Part shown: positions 8,729-17,981 of the stretch, one piece after another
Layout of the letters: each line of letters starts with the position of its first letter
Numbering within the stretch: the stretch's first letter is position 1
Assembly (NCBI RefSeq): GCF_004366735.1
Contig: NZ_SOQX01000005.1
Span: 17,501-81,500, forward strand
DNA length: 64,000 nucleotides
Direction: 5' to 3'
Source of the DNA: Thiohalophilus thiocyanatoxydans
GTDB taxonomy: Bacteria; Pseudomonadota; Gammaproteobacteria; UBA6429; Thiohalophilaceae
Program-made: the position numbers and the translations under genes
The notes under the pieces: model-generated
Told to the model about the DNA's origin: nothing
The model's input: the letters and a program-made list of their open reading frames with translations, nothing else
Database searches by the model: none

Positions 8729-9230
8729 CATCTTTATCGCCGTATTTATGGTTCTGCTACTCGGCGCGCTCGCCTGGCTGTGGTTCAGCCCGTCGGGATT
8801 ACAGCGCGCGCCGGATATCAGTTTCAAGAATGTCGAGGGCGAGACAATGGAACTGCAACAGCTGCAGGGACGCCCGGTGCTGGTCACCTTCTGGGCCACC
8901 TCCTGTCCCGGTTGCATCGAGGAGATGCCGCATCTGATCGAGATGTATCACGATCTGGCCCCCCGGGGCCTGGAGATCATCGGCGTGGCCATGGCCTACG
9001 ACCCGCCCAACCACGTCATGCGCATGCGTGAAGAGCGCGACATCCCCTATCCCATTGTGCTCGACATCGACAGCGAGATCGCCCGGGCCTTCGGCGACGT
9101 CAAGCTGACCCCGACGCACTTTCTGATCAACCCGCGGGGTCGCATCGTCCATCACAAAATTGGCGAGCTGGACATGGACAAGGTACGCGATCGCATCCTG
9201 GCAATGCTGGAATCACGGGCGCAGGGATAA
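8715..9230 (+). CDS. TlpA-like membrane-anchored thioredoxin-fold protein
   Basis: A 171-residue periplasm-facing thiol-disulfide protein. One N-terminal membrane segment lies at about residues 8-24, and a redox motif C64-P-G-C67 sits in the context WATSCPGCIEEMP. The ATG at 8715 overlaps the clcA stop by 14 bases and fits the anchor; longer frames start inside clcA. Family members reduce or isomerise periplasmic thiols, for example in cytochrome c maturation. hemJ follows 6 bases downstream, a context that fits heme-related redox work but does not prove it. Confidence 0.85.
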   Translation: MKTRDIFIAVFMVLLLGALAWLWFSPSGLQRAPDISFKNVEGETMELQQLQGRPVLVTFWATSCPGCIEEMPHLIEMYHDLAPRGLEIIGVAMAYDPPNHVMRMREERDIPYPIVLDIDSEIARAFGDVKLTPTHFLINPRGRIVHHKIGELDMDKVRDRILAMLESRAQG

Positions 9231-9236
9231 ATCCGT

Positions 9237-9662
9237 ATGCTCTGGGTCAAAGCGTGGCATATCGTATTCATGGTGACCTGGTTCGCGGGGCTGTTTTACC
9301 TGCCGCGCCTGTATGTCTATCACGCCATGAGCGAAGATAAGCCGAGTGATGATCGTTTCAAGATCATGGAACGCAAGCTGTTCTACGGGATCATGACACC
9401 GGGCGCGATAATCACTATCGTTCTGGGGTTCTGGTTGCTGGGCGATTACGCCTGGGCGGCTTACAGGGAAAGCGGCTGGCTGCACGCCAAGCTGGCGCTG
9501 GTTACGATTCTGGTGATTTATCACATCCACTGCGGCAAACTGCTTAATGACTTCAAGCATAACCGTAACACCCGCTCGCATGTTTTCTATCGCTGGTATA
9601 ACGAATTTCCTGTGTTAATTCTGATAGCGGTGGTCCTGCTGGCGGTCGCCAAGCCCTTCTAA
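9237..9662 (+). CDS. hemJ: Protoporphyrinogen IX oxidase HemJ
   Basis: A small four-helix membrane protein of 141 residues that oxidises protoporphyrinogen IX to protoporphyrin IX, the penultimate step of heme synthesis. It shows the conserved early histidine (VKAWHIVFMVTWFAGLFYLPRL), the following arginine, and the later LHAKL segment with conserved His and Lys. It is tightly spaced after the TlpA-like gene. hemL lies 3 kb away on the same strand. Confidence 0.93.
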   Translation: MLWVKAWHIVFMVTWFAGLFYLPRLYVYHAMSEDKPSDDRFKIMERKLFYGIMTPGAIITIVLGFWLLGDYAWAAYRESGWLHAKLALVTILVIYHIHCGKLLNDFKHNRNTRSHVFYRWYNEFPVLILIAVVLLAVAKPF

Positions 9663-9703
9663 TTCGCCACACTTACAGTGCACAACGAAGACAAGCCACC
9701 ATC

Positions 9704-10267
9704 ATGCATCCCAAAGATGATCTGATTCGCCACTACCGCTGGTTGCGCCAGTACGGCATCAATGACTCACACAGCGGCAACGCTTCGGTGCGCGAGGGCC
9801 ATACCGTCTGGGTCACACCAACCGGCGCCTGCGCCGACACCCTGGCTGCCGACGATCTGGTGGCCTGCGATATCGACGGCACCCTGGGCGACGGCGCCTC
9901 GCTGGATGCCCGACTGCATGTGATGGTCTATCAAAAGAATCCCGCTACGCGGGCGGTATTGCATGGTCATGGCGCACACACCGTGGCGCTGACGCTCAAC
10001 GGCCAGGACTTCACACCGCCGGATTTTGAAGGGAGTTATTACTTTGGCACGGTACCGGTACTGAACATCGCCTACGCGAACTATCTGGCCGAAGCCCCCG
10101 AACAGGTCTCCGCCATCCTCGCGCAACACAAGATCACCGTGGTCCGCGGCCACGGCGTCTACGCCCAGGCCGACACCATCAACCTGGCCTACAAATGGAA
10201 CTGCTCACTGGAACTGTCCGCCAAAACCGCCTGGCTGGCGCAGCTGGCCGGCACACTGCCCGGCTAA
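9704..10267 (+). CDS. Class II aldolase/adducin-family protein
   Basis: A 187-residue protein with the class II aldolase fold. The zinc-binding HGHGAH near residue 86 and the later RGHGVY near residue 148 are present, as is an early NASVR motif. Homologues cleave fuculose-1-phosphate, ribulose-5-phosphate or methylthioribulose-1-phosphate; the substrate cannot be told from sequence or context. It follows hemJ by 41 bases and ends in front of an inverted-repeat element. Confidence 0.8.
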   Translation: MHPKDDLIRHYRWLRQYGINDSHSGNASVREGHTVWVTPTGACADTLAADDLVACDIDGTLGDGASLDARLHVMVYQKNPATRAVLHGHGAHTVALTLNGQDFTPPDFEGSYYFGTVPVLNIAYANYLAEAPEQVSAILAQHKITVVRGHGVYAQADTINLAYKWNCSLELSAKTAWLAQLAGTLPG

Positions 10268-10296
10268 AGCAGTATTTATTGCTGATGTACTCTGGA

Positions 10297-10462
10297 ATAA
10301 AAACGCGGAGTTCGCAGAGTCGCGGAGACGCAGAGAAAATATTTGGCAATGACCAGAGATGCCATTGCCTGAATAAAGTATACAAATTCATCTTACATGC
10401 GATGCATGCATACCCCGTTATCCTCCGCGTCTCTGCGCCTCCGCGAACTCTGCGTTAAATAA
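10297..10462. repeat. Inverted-repeat element 2 (CGCRGAG units)
   Basis: The left arm 10297-10338 and right arm 10420-10462 are imperfect reverse complements built from 8-9 base units of the form NCGCGGAG/NCGCAGAG. G/A alternation between arms allows G-U pairing. About 80 bases separate the arms. It sits between the convergent aldolase-like gene and rubredoxin. Confidence 0.75.
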
Positions 10463-10494
10463 CCAGCATTAGAAAAATTGATAAGCAGAAAATA

Positions 10495-10665
10495 CTAGAT
10501 TTCGATCATTTCGAAGTCTTCCTTGCCCACGCCGCATTCGGGGCACTGCCAGTCTTCGGGGATATCATCCCAACGGGTACCGGGCGCGATGCCCTCTTCG
10601 GGCAGACCCTGCTCTTCATCGTAGATAAAGCCACAGACGACACACATGTATTGCTTGTATTCCAT
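10495..10665 (-). CDS. Rubredoxin
   Basis: A 56-residue one-iron electron carrier. Four cysteine ligands are arranged as C8-x2-C11 and C41-x2-C44, in the contexts CVVCGF and CPECGV, with the usual aromatic YDEEQG and RWDDIPEDW segments. Start ATG 10665 gives the family length; an upstream in-frame start would add an unrelated 11 residues. Its partner is not in the window. Confidence 0.95.
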   Translation of the reverse strand: MEYKQYMCVVCGFIYDEEQGLPEEGIAPGTRWDDIPEDWQCPECGVGKEDFEMIEI

Positions 10666-10796
10666 GATTACCACTACATCGTTGACTGTTTGAATCAACT
10701 ATTATCGCATTTTACGCGGCCAATAGGAATCGCTTGAATTGTCCGTGCTAGACTCCATGTCGTTGGATTACAGTCATTTTTACCCAGGTTGCTATT

Positions 10797-11597
10797 ATGT
10801 CCGAGTCTCCGATCCCCGTGGTGATGTGCTTTTCCGGGCTGGATCCCACCGGCGGTGCCGGTATCCAGGCCGATATCGAGACCCTCGCCAGCATGGGGGG
10901 CCACGCCGCCCCGATCATCACGGCACTGACCGTGCAGGATACCCGGTCGGCCCGCCGGTTCGAGGCGATAGACCCCATGCTGCTGATCGAGCAGGCCCGC
11001 GGGGTACTGGAAGACATGCCCGTTGCCGCTTTCAAGCTGGGCATGCTCGGTAGCGTCGAGGTGATCGAGGCGATCCATTCCATTCTGGCGGACTACCCGG
11101 ACATCCCGCTGGTCCTGGATCCCGTGCTGGCCGCCGGTGGTGGCGGGGATCTGGCTGACGATCCCATTATTAACGCCATGAAAACCCTGTTGATGCCGCA
11201 GACCACGGTACTCACGCCCAACAGCGAGGAAGCCCGGCGCCTCGCTCCCGAGGCGGACAGCCTGGCCGCCTGCGGCCAGGAACTGCTGGATCTGGGTCCC
11301 GAATATGTGCTCATCACCGGTGGCCACGAACCGGGCCCGCATATCGACAACATGTTGTATGCCAATCATCGCCAGCTGGAGACCTTCAGCTGGGATCGCC
11401 TGCCCCATTCCTATCACGGCTCGGGCTGCACCCTGGCCTCGGGCATCGCCGGCCTGCTCGCCCAGGGACTGGACCCCTTCGCGGCAATCCACGAGGCCCA
11501 GGAATTCACCTGGCACGCCCTGCAACAGGGCTTTCGCCCCGGCATGGGCCAGCATATTCCCAACCGCCTGTTCTGGGCCCGGGGCGACGAAGAATAA
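10797..11597 (+). CDS. thiD: Hydroxymethylpyrimidine/phosphomethylpyrimidine kinase
   Basis: Phosphorylates HMP and then HMP-P for thiamine synthesis. The 266-residue ribokinase-fold protein has the N-terminal GLDPTGGAGIQAD substrate loop, the LDPVLAAGGGG segment and the C-terminal GSGCTLASGIA anion hole. It overlaps thiE by one base (TAATG). No TPP riboswitch signature is visible in the 98 bases upstream. Confidence 0.95.
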   Translation: MSESPIPVVMCFSGLDPTGGAGIQADIETLASMGGHAAPIITALTVQDTRSARRFEAIDPMLLIEQARGVLEDMPVAAFKLGMLGSVEVIEAIHSILADYPDIPLVLDPVLAAGGGGDLADDPIINAMKTLLMPQTTVLTPNSEEARRLAPEADSLAACGQELLDLGPEYVLITGGHEPGPHIDNMLYANHRQLETFSWDRLPHSYHGSGCTLASGIAGLLAQGLDPFAAIHEAQEFTWHALQQGFRPGMGQHIPNRLFWARGDEE

Positions 11598-12220
11598 TGG
11601 GGGATCCGCGCCTGCAGGGGCTGTATGCCGTCACCGACGGCCGGCTCACGGGCGAACCGCTGTTCGCGGCCGTGCAGGCCGCCCTGGCCGGCGGGGTGAG
11701 GATCGTGCAGTACCGCGACAAATCCGGTGAGACACAACGCCGTCATGACGAAGCGGCCCGACTGGCCCGTCTGTGCCATGAACAGGGAGCGCTGCTGTTG
11801 ATCAACGACGATACCGATCTGGCCCAGAGCGTCGGCGCCGACGGCGTCCATCTGGGCCAGAGCGATACTCCGCTGGCCGTCGCGCGTGACCAGCTGGGCC
11901 CCGACAGACTCATCGGCGTCTCCTGCAACAACCGCCTCGAGTGGGCGCTGGCAGCCCAGCAGGCGGGCGCCGACTACGTCGCCTTCGGCCGCTTTTTCCC
12001 CTCGCAGACCAAATCCGACGCCCCACAGGCCGAGCTGACGCTGCTCGAACAGGCTCGCCAGCAGCTCGACCTGCCCATCGCCGCCATCGGCGGCATCACC
12101 CCCGACAACGCCCCGCAGTTGCACGCCGCCGGCGCCGACATGCTGGCCGTGGTCCACGCCCTGTTCGGCCAGGACGACATCGAAGCCGCCGCCCGCCAGC
12201 TCAGCCGCTGCTTCGACTGA
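11597..12220 (+). CDS. thiE: Thiamine-phosphate synthase
   Basis: Joins HMP-PP and thiazole phosphate to thiamine phosphate. The 207-residue TIM barrel has VQYRDKSG (pyrophosphate-side Lys/Arg), GVHLGQSD, FGRFFPSQTKSDAP and the phosphate-binding AIGGITP. It is translationally coupled to thiD, so the last two pyrimidine-branch steps are made together. An inverted-repeat element follows. Confidence 0.95.
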   Translation: MGDPRLQGLYAVTDGRLTGEPLFAAVQAALAGGVRIVQYRDKSGETQRRHDEAARLARLCHEQGALLLINDDTDLAQSVGADGVHLGQSDTPLAVARDQLGPDRLIGVSCNNRLEWALAAQQAGADYVAFGRFFPSQTKSDAPQAELTLLEQARQQLDLPIAAIGGITPDNAPQLHAAGADMLAVVHALFGQDDIEAAARQLSRCFD

Positions 12221-12242
12221 AGTCGACTGTAGTGAGATCGGC

Positions 12243-12388
12243 TGATAACGCAAAGGCGCAGAGTTCGCAAAGGGAATTACTCTAGAACCCGCGTGGGACA
12301 GTTCATTTTGAGGCGCCCTGCTAACGCTTGGATATATTATTCAGATTTTCTTAGCGTTCTTTGCGCCTTTGCGTCCTTTGCGTTACTT
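12243..12388. repeat. Inverted-repeat element 3 (CGCAAAG units)
   Basis: The left arm 12243-12275 and right arm about 12345-12388 are reverse complements built from 8-9 base ACGCAAAGG/GCGCAGAG units. The right arm is about one unit longer. It lies downstream of thiE and upstream of hemL. Confidence 0.7.
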
Positions 12389-12496
12389 CCACCCCTCTTG
12401 CTAAGACCGCCCCTGTCGTCGCCCCGGGGATTTGGTTATCATTCAGCCTGTCCAGACCAGATTTGTCATTCTCGTAAAAATTGAAGGAACCACGTT

Positions 12497-13777
12497 ATGT
12501 CCCGTTCGCATGATCTGTTTGTTGCCGCCCAGAAACACATCCCCGGCGGGGTGAACTCCCCGGTCCGTGCCTTCAAGGGCGTCGGCGGCGATCCGTTGTT
12601 TTTCAAGCGGGCCGAAGGGGCCTACATGTTCGACGAGGACGACAACAAGTACATCGATTATGTCGGCTCCTGGGGGCCGATGATCCTCGGCCACAACCAT
12701 CCCGAGGTGATCAGGGCGGTGGAGGCGGCACTGCACAACGGGCTGAGTTTCGGCGCGCCGACCGAGCTGGAAACGCAAATGGCCGACAAGGTCTGCGAGC
12801 TGGTGCCCTCGGTGGAGATGGTGCGTATGGTCAACTCCGGCACCGAGGCCACCATGTCGGCACTGCGCGTGGCGCGCGGCTTTACCGGCCGGGACAAGAT
12901 CGTCAAGTTCGAGGGTAACTATCACGGTCACTCCGACTCGTTGCTGGTCAAGGCCGGCTCCGGGGCACTCACCCTGGGCGTACCTACCTCACCCGGCGTG
13001 CCTGCCTCGCTGGCCGAGCACACCCTCACCCTCACCTACAACGACAGCGAGCAGGTACGGGAGACCTTCGACAAACTGGGCGATGAGATCGCCGCCATCA
13101 TTGTCGAACCGGTGGCCGGCAACATGAACTGCGTCCCGCCGGTGGATGGCTTCCTGCAAACCCTGCGGGAAGTGTGCGACCAGCACGGCAGCGTGCTGAT
13201 TTTCGATGAGGTGATGAGCGGCTTTCGCGTGGCCCTCGGCGGCGCCCAGGAATACTTTGGCGTCACGCCCGATATGACCACCCTGGGCAAGGTGATCGGC
13301 GGCGGCATGCCGGTGGGCGCCTTTGGCGGCAAGCGCGCACTCATGGAGCAGGTCGCGCCGCTGGGGCCCATCTACCAGGCCGGAACCCTCGCCGGCAACC
13401 CGATGGCCATGGCCGCCGGGCTGGCCACTTTGAATCTGATCAGCCAGCCCGGTTTCTTCGAACAGCTCGGTCAGCGGGTCGATCAACTGACCGGCGGACT
13501 GCGCCAACGAGCCAGGGCCGCTAACATCCCGTTGACCACCAACCAGGCCGGCGGCATGTTCGGCTACTTCTTCAGCGACGAGGAGACCATCACCCGCTTC
13601 GAGCAGGTCAGCAACGGCGACATGGAGCGCTTCAAACGCTTCTTCCACGGCATGCTCGAACAGGGCATCTACCTGGCCCCGGCGGCGTTTGAAACCGGCT
13701 TCGTCTCAAGTGCACATACCGAACAGGACATTAACGCGACGCTGGATGCCGCCGAACGGGTCTTTGCCGACCTCTAA
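12497..13777 (+). CDS. hemL: Glutamate-1-semialdehyde 2,1-aminomutase
   Basis: PLP enzyme that converts glutamate-1-semialdehyde to 5-aminolevulinate in the C5 heme pathway. The 426-residue protein opens with [21 protein letters not shown]-type residues. It has the PLP lysine at K265 ([12 protein letters not shown]), [11 protein letters not shown], and the NSGTEAT phosphate loop. A Shine-Dalgarno GAAGGA lies upstream of the ATG. Inverted-repeat elements flank the gene on both sides. Confidence 0.96.
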   Translation: MSRSHDLFVAAQKHIPGGVNSPVRAFKGVGGDPLFFKRAEGAYMFDEDDNKYIDYVGSWGPMILGHNHPEVIRAVEAALHNGLSFGAPTELETQMADKVCELVPSVEMVRMVNSGTEATMSALRVARGFTGRDKIVKFEGNYHGHSDSLLVKAGSGALTLGVPTSPGVPASLAEHTLTLTYNDSEQVRETFDKLGDEIAAIIVEPVAGNMNCVPPVDGFLQTLREVCDQHGSVLIFDEVMSGFRVALGGAQEYFGVTPDMTTLGKVIGGGMPVGAFGGKRALMEQVAPLGPIYQAGTLAGNPMAMAAGLATLNLISQPGFFEQLGQRVDQLTGGLRQRARAANIPLTTNQAGGMFGYFFSDEETITRFEQVSNGDMERFKRFFHGMLEQGIYLAPAAFETGFVSSAHTEQDINATLDAAERVFADL

Positions 13778-13790
13778 TCTCGGCGTCTGA

Positions 13791-13936
13791 ATTCACCACG
13801 AAGTCACGAAGACACGAAGCGAAAGAAACTTTAGACGACTCTTGCGCCGACATCCGGACAAAACCGGATATGCGCCCAAGACCGCTGCGCGACCAATGTC
13901 ATTGAACTTCGAGACTTCGTGTCTTCGTGGTTAACG
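13791..13936. repeat. Inverted-repeat element 4 (CACGAAGN units)
   Basis: The left arm 13791-13825 and right arm 13907-13936 are reverse complements of 8-base CACGAAGN units flanking about 80 bases. It lies 3' of hemL. The unit also occurs inside element 1 at 2727-2744. Confidence 0.75.
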
Positions 13937-13975
13937 CTTTTCATCGGTCTGTACTCCCTATCCGCCGTTTTCAGG

Positions 13976-13981
13976 TATTAT
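13976..13981 (+). promoter_or_regulatory. -10-like hexamer for a leaderless mRNA
   Basis: TATTAT ends 7 bases before the ATG at 13989, so the expected transcription start coincides with the start codon. No Shine-Dalgarno sequence is seen and the -35 is poor. Confidence 0.4.
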
Positions 13982-13988
13982 CCCGCCT

Positions 13989-16001
13989 ATGTCGATGGCC
14001 AGTTTTGTTCAGCTATTTGAGTGGTTGAGTCAGCATCCGGTAATTGCCGCCTTGCTCGTGTTTGCTATTGCGCTGAGCGAGTCGCTGGCTGTTGTCGGGC
14101 TGATCGTGCCGGGCATTTTTTTTATGGTGGTGTTCGGTGCGCTGATCACCACCGGCTATCTGGATTATGGCTGGACGGTTAGTGCGGCGATTCTCGGCGC
14201 CATCGCCGGTGATGGTATCAGTTACTGGCTGGGACGCCGCTATCACAAGCAACTCTATAATATCTGGCCATTTCGCAATCGACCGCGGCTGCTGGAGCGC
14301 GGGGTCACGTTCTTCCATCGGCACGGCGGCAAAAGCATTCTGTTCGGCCGTTTTGTCGGCCCCGTTCGCCCCATTATCCCCGCCATCGCCGGCATGCTGT
14401 CGATGCCGCGTCGGCGATTCATTTTAACCAATGTGGGGTCGGCATTGTTGTGGGGGCCGATCGTTTTGTTACCCGGCATGGCGTTTGGCCTGTCACTGGA
14501 ATTGGCCGCCGAGTTTGCCGGACGTCTCTCCGCGTTACTGGTAATTCTGCTGTTACTGTTGTGGGTGACCTTATGGATTATCAAACAGCTCTACTTTTTT
14601 CTGGTACCGCGTACCGAGGTGCTGTTCAGTCACCTCATCAACTGGATTAATCGTCATCCTGTGATCGGTCGTCTGCCAGCGGCGTTGATCGATCCTCATC
14701 ACCCGGAAATGCGGGTACTGACTCTGCTCGGCCTGATGCTGATACTGGCGGCTGTCGCATTCACCGCATTATCACAATTTCTTGATCAGCGCTCACTGGT
14801 ACTGGGACTCAACGACCTGATTTACTTCCAGCTGCAGCAACTACACAACCCGCCTTTTGATCGTCTAATGCTGTTTTTCAGCACCCTGGGTGACGATCTT
14901 TTTCTCGCTGCCCTGGTCCTGATCCTGTTTGTCTGGACAATGCTCTATCGTAATTGGCTGGCCGGCGGGCATCTCCTGGCCGCGTTTATACTACCGCTGA
15001 TTGTCGTGCAAACCCTGAAGTTTCTGTTTAACGTTCTGCCGCCGGATCTTGGCGCCAGCTATTCCAGTCTGGGTTTCCCTGGCGGGCATATTATGCTGCC
15101 TACCGCCGTGTATGGTTTTATTGCCGTGGTACTGAGCCGCGATATGCCACACATATTGCGTAGCGCGGTTTATATCAGTGCGGCACTGATTGTGCTACTC
15201 ATCGGCTTTGCCCGTTTGTATCTGGGGGTGCACTGGCTGAGCGACGTAGTCGGCGGAATACTGCTGGGGCTTGTCTGGGTGGGATTGCTGGGCATCGGTT
15301 ACCGTCGACATGTCGGTCTGTCGCCTCTGCCGCTCAAAAAACTCAGCTACCCGATCACGTTGATCCTGATACTGCTGGTGATTTACCCTCTGAGCCAGTT
15401 CGATAGAGGTCTACCAAAGCCAATAGGAACTACACCTCAGTATCGGATTAGTCTGGATGGCTGGAAACAAAGCGGCTGGCAGGTTTTACATCAATTTCGC
15501 ACCGACTTACAGCAACAAAAAAAGTTCCCGTTTAACCTGCAATGGGTGGCCACGCAAGAACAGATCGAAACAGCTCTTGCAGTGCATGGCTGGCATCGAA
15601 GTGACGAAACAAAACTCGAGAACTGGCTGCGTTCCTCAGCGACGACGCAAGAGTTACCCATTATTCCACACTTGCATGAAGGCCGTTACGAGCGACTGCG
15701 TTTTATCCGTGTCAACGACGCGCAACAACGTATATTGACCCTGCGCCTTTGGCAGACGAATGTGTTTGTGCAGCACAATATTGATGAGCGGCCATTATGG
15801 ATCGGGGAAATCTCCTATCTGAACCCAGTGCGCCTTGGGCCGTTAAGATATCTTAAAACCGAAGTCACTTTTGACCAGGCCGCCGAGGCATTCAAAGACA
15901 ATATTGACCCGACATTGATTCTCGGTCAGGAAAATGCGGGCGCGTATCAATTGTTGCTGTTACGTAGCGATTCAGAAGCGAACCAGCGCCCCGAAGAATA
16001 G
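13989..16001 (+). CDS. DedA / PAP2-like / LssY C-terminal fusion membrane protein
   Basis: A 670-residue inner-membrane protein. An N-terminal DedA (SNARE-associated, lipid scramblase-like) domain spans about residues 1-200, with the GRxxGPxRP-like FGRFVGPVRPIIPAIAG. A PAP2-like phosphatase region follows at about 245-450, and a soluble LssY-type C-terminal domain at about 470-660. The PAP2 motifs are altered. Motif 1 reads KFLFNVLPPD, lacking the usual Arg-Pro; motif 2 is PGGH in place of PSGH; motif 3, RLYLGVHWLSD, is intact. The architecture suggests polyprenyl- or phospholipid-phosphate handling. Catalytic activity is uncertain. The 3' end overlaps a convergent gene by 30 bases. Confidence 0.85.
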   Translation: MSMASFVQLFEWLSQHPVIAALLVFAIALSESLAVVGLIVPGIFFMVVFGALITTGYLDYGWTVSAAILGAIAGDGISYWLGRRYHKQLYNIWPFRNRPRLLERGVTFFHRHGGKSILFGRFVGPVRPIIPAIAGMLSMPRRRFILTNVGSALLWGPIVLLPGMAFGLSLELAAEFAGRLSALLVILLLLLWVTLWIIKQLYFFLVPRTEVLFSHLINWINRHPVIGRLPAALIDPHHPEMRVLTLLGLMLILAAVAFTALSQFLDQRSLVLGLNDLIYFQLQQLHNPPFDRLMLFFSTLGDDLFLAALVLILFVWTMLYRNWLAGGHLLAAFILPLIVVQTLKFLFNVLPPDLGASYSSLGFPGGHIMLPTAVYGFIAVVLSRDMPHILRSAVYISAALIVLLIGFARLYLGVHWLSDVVGGILLGLVWVGLLGIGYRRHVGLSPLPLKKLSYPITLILILLVIYPLSQFDRGLPKPIGTTPQYRISLDGWKQSGWQVLHQFRTDLQQQKKFPFNLQWVATQEQIETALAVHGWHRSDETKLENWLRSSATTQELPIIPHLHEGRYERLRFIRVNDAQQRILTLRLWQTNVFVQHNIDERPLWIGEISYLNPVRLGPLRYLKTEVTFDQAAEAFKDNIDPTLILGQENAGAYQLLLLRSDSEANQRPEE

Positions 16002-16547
16002 ACCGCTACCGGATAGATCCACCTCCTCTCCGGAGCCATCATCCGGCTCGGAAGAGATAAATTTATACTCGGCGACCAGGCCAAATCGATCAAACGGGAA
16101 TTCCACTCCAACCATGCCCTGCAGGCCCATGCCAGATGCATCACCACCAATCGCTCCAGACATCTCGACTCTTGAGAAACCCAGTCCTCCGCCGAAATAG
16201 GGTTTGACATGTTGTCCCATATCAAAATAGCGACGGGCGTTGACCATTAGCAACTCGCTATCTGTTTCACCGGGCGTATCCAAAACGATGAAATTCCCGG
16301 TGAAAGTGGTGTATTCAACCCCTACTCCGACATGGTCATTAATACGGTATTCGTATTCCAGGGCAAGCTCGGAATCGACATCGTCTTCATAAGTTGTTTT
16401 GTTCGAAAGAATCGTCTGACGGGTAGTGTCCAGCGTATAAATCCCTGATTTCAAAACTATAGAATGGTTTCTCTCTACCGCCGTGGCGCTCAGGGCCAAC
16501 CCCAGCAAGCCCACCAATAAAACTGTTTGTTTGATACTGCTTCTCAT
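15972..16547 (-). CDS. Outer-membrane beta-barrel protein, OmpA/OmpX-like
   Basis: A 191-residue secreted protein with a signal peptide ending at ALSATA. Alternating beta strands follow (ELALEYEYRI, VGVGVEYTTF, VKPYFGGGLGF, FGLVAEYKF), and the terminal strand ends in FGALVRF, with the C-terminal Phe expected for Bam recognition. ATG 16547 is chosen because GGAGGG precedes it by 9 bases; upstream in-frame codons lack a leader shape. The function is unknown. It overlaps the convergent DedA-PAP2 gene by 30 bases. Confidence 0.75.
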   Translation of the reverse strand: MRSSIKQTVLLVGLLGLALSATAVERNHSIVLKSGIYTLDTTRQTILSNKTTYEDDVDSELALEYEYRINDHVGVGVEYTTFTGNFIVLDTPGETDSELLMVNARRYFDMGQHVKPYFGGGLGFSRVEMSGAIGGDASGMGLQGMVGVEFPFDRFGLVAEYKFISSEPDDGSGEEVDLSGSGLFFGALVRF

Positions 16548-16754
16548 CGTCTCATCCCTCCGGATTCTGGATATAATTACGTACATTCCCTGACGCTCAC
16601 TCACCAGAGTGTTTTGACAAGACCTGAACATTGCACTCACTTACCAACAAACCTTTTCAATCAAATGGTCATTGGCAAACATCCTGTTCTCTCAATCGAT
16701 TCTAACCACCAGGACACACTGTACCCGCTACTCAGGCCGCACACTGAAGCTCGA

Positions 16755-17336
16755 CTATTTATCCCTGCTTTTTAATATTTCATCGATCTCAGCCAGCTTC
16801 TTCTGTGCGCTATCGAACATAAGCAACCTTTGTTTTAGTGAAAGATCCAGCGGGAGCAACTCGATTAACCGCGACACGACCCAGTCAGCGTCATCGAGTT
16901 GTTGCTTCATGGTCGAATAGGGCGGTTCAAGTTGACCGAGAATATTTTTTAATATTCGTGCCAGATAGTGCTGCGGCTCGGGTAACGGAAAACTTGTCAC
17001 ATCAGGCAATAATTCCACCTCGGCCTGCACAGACTGATCCTTACTTATATTGTGAGAGAGAATCCTGAACCGCTGTTGACCTTCCAGAGTGACCCCCAGC
17101 ATCCCGTCAGGACGCCGGTTCCAGTAGCGGATCTTGCACAAGGTTCCGACATTACAGGTCTCGGCCGCCTGGCCGACTTCTTGCCCCTGCCGGATCAGCA
17201 CCACACCGATGCCACAGTCAGTTCGCAGACATTGACTCACCATGTCCAGGTAACGTGGCTCAAAAATGCGCAGGGGCAATACCCCGCCGGGAAAGAGGAC
17301 CGTATTCAGTGGAAAGAGGGGGATGGTCGTGTGCAT
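16755..17336 (-). CDS. LON substrate-binding-domain protein
   Basis: A 193-residue stand-alone LON N-terminal domain without ATPase or protease. It starts TTIPLFPLNTVLFPGG and carries LPLRIFEPRYLDMV, the signature of this family, then a helical tail. The role is unknown in bacteria; binding of unfolded protein is suspected from the Lon homology. ATG 17336 matches the family start. It follows ubiX by 19 bases on the same strand, in a probable mpl-ubiX-LON operon. Confidence 0.85.
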   Translation of the reverse strand: MHTTIPLFPLNTVLFPGGVLPLRIFEPRYLDMVSQCLRTDCGIGVVLIRQGQEVGQAAETCNVGTLCKIRYWNRRPDGMLGVTLEGQQRFRILSHNISKDQSVQAEVELLPDVTSFPLPEPQHYLARILKNILGQLEPPYSTMKQQLDDADWVVSRLIELLPLDLSLKQRLLMFDSAQKKLAEIDEILKSRDK

Positions 17337-17355
17337 ACTGCGCGTTGTACCGGTG

Positions 17356-17979
17356 TTAACCCGGAGCTTCACCCCAGCGCGTTACCAGGGTATGCTCCAC
17401 CTCAAGATGATCCAAAATGCGCGCAACGACAAAGTCCACCAGATCCTCGACACTCTGTGGCTGATAATAAAACCCGGGATTGGCCGGCATGATCGTGGCG
17501 CCGGCACGCGCCAGACGCAACATATTTTCCAGGTGGATTACCGACAGGGGCATTTCCCGTACTACCATAATCAGCTTGCGCTGCTCCTTGAGCATGACAT
17601 CGGCAGCCCGTTCAATCAGGTTATCACTATTGCCATTGGCCACTGCCGCCAGTGTCCCGGTGGTACAGGGACAAATCACCATATGCCTGGCATTGTGCGA
17701 ACCGCTGGCGATCGATGCGGTCCACTGTTCCCGCCCGAATACAGTTAACAGGTTGCTGTCAGCCTGGTAATACTCGCTTAACCAGGTTTGCATCTCGGCC
17801 GGCCGGCCGGGAATATCCAGGTCGGATTCCATCTGCAACACCATCTGCGCGGCCTTGGAGACCAGCAGATAGACCGGCCGCTGTTTTTCCAAGAGGCATT
17901 GCAGCAAACGCAGGGCATAGGGTGCACCCGAGGCGCCCGTCATGGCGAGAATCACGGGACGATCAACAGAATTCGACAT
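17356..17979 (-). CDS. ubiX: Flavin prenyltransferase UbiX
   Basis: Makes prenylated FMN, the cofactor of the UbiD decarboxylase in ubiquinone synthesis. The 207-residue protein has the N-terminal MTGASGAPYALRLL flavin-binding motif, VICPCTTGTLAAVANG, and the C-terminal VVREMPLSVIHLENMLRLA and PANPGFYYQP segments. It starts 2 bases after the mpl stop, a pairing common in gammaproteobacteria. Confidence 0.95.
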   Translation of the reverse strand: MSNSVDRPVILAMTGASGAPYALRLLQCLLEKQRPVYLLVSKAAQMVLQMESDLDIPGRPAEMQTWLSEYYQADSNLLTVFGREQWTASIASGSHNARHMVICPCTTGTLAAVANGNSDNLIERAADVMLKEQRKLIMVVREMPLSVIHLENMLRLARAGATIMPANPGFYYQPQSVEDLVDFVVARILDHLEVEHTLVTRWGEAPG

Positions 17980-17981
17980 AA

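Noticed and set aside
10699-10796. TPP riboswitch upstream of thiD
   Set aside because: No CTGAGA-type or GAACCTG-like element in the 98-base gap.
13791-13936. CRISPR array in the repeated CACGAAG region
   Set aside because: Units are 8 bases, adjacent and inverted between arms; there are no spacers or cas genes.
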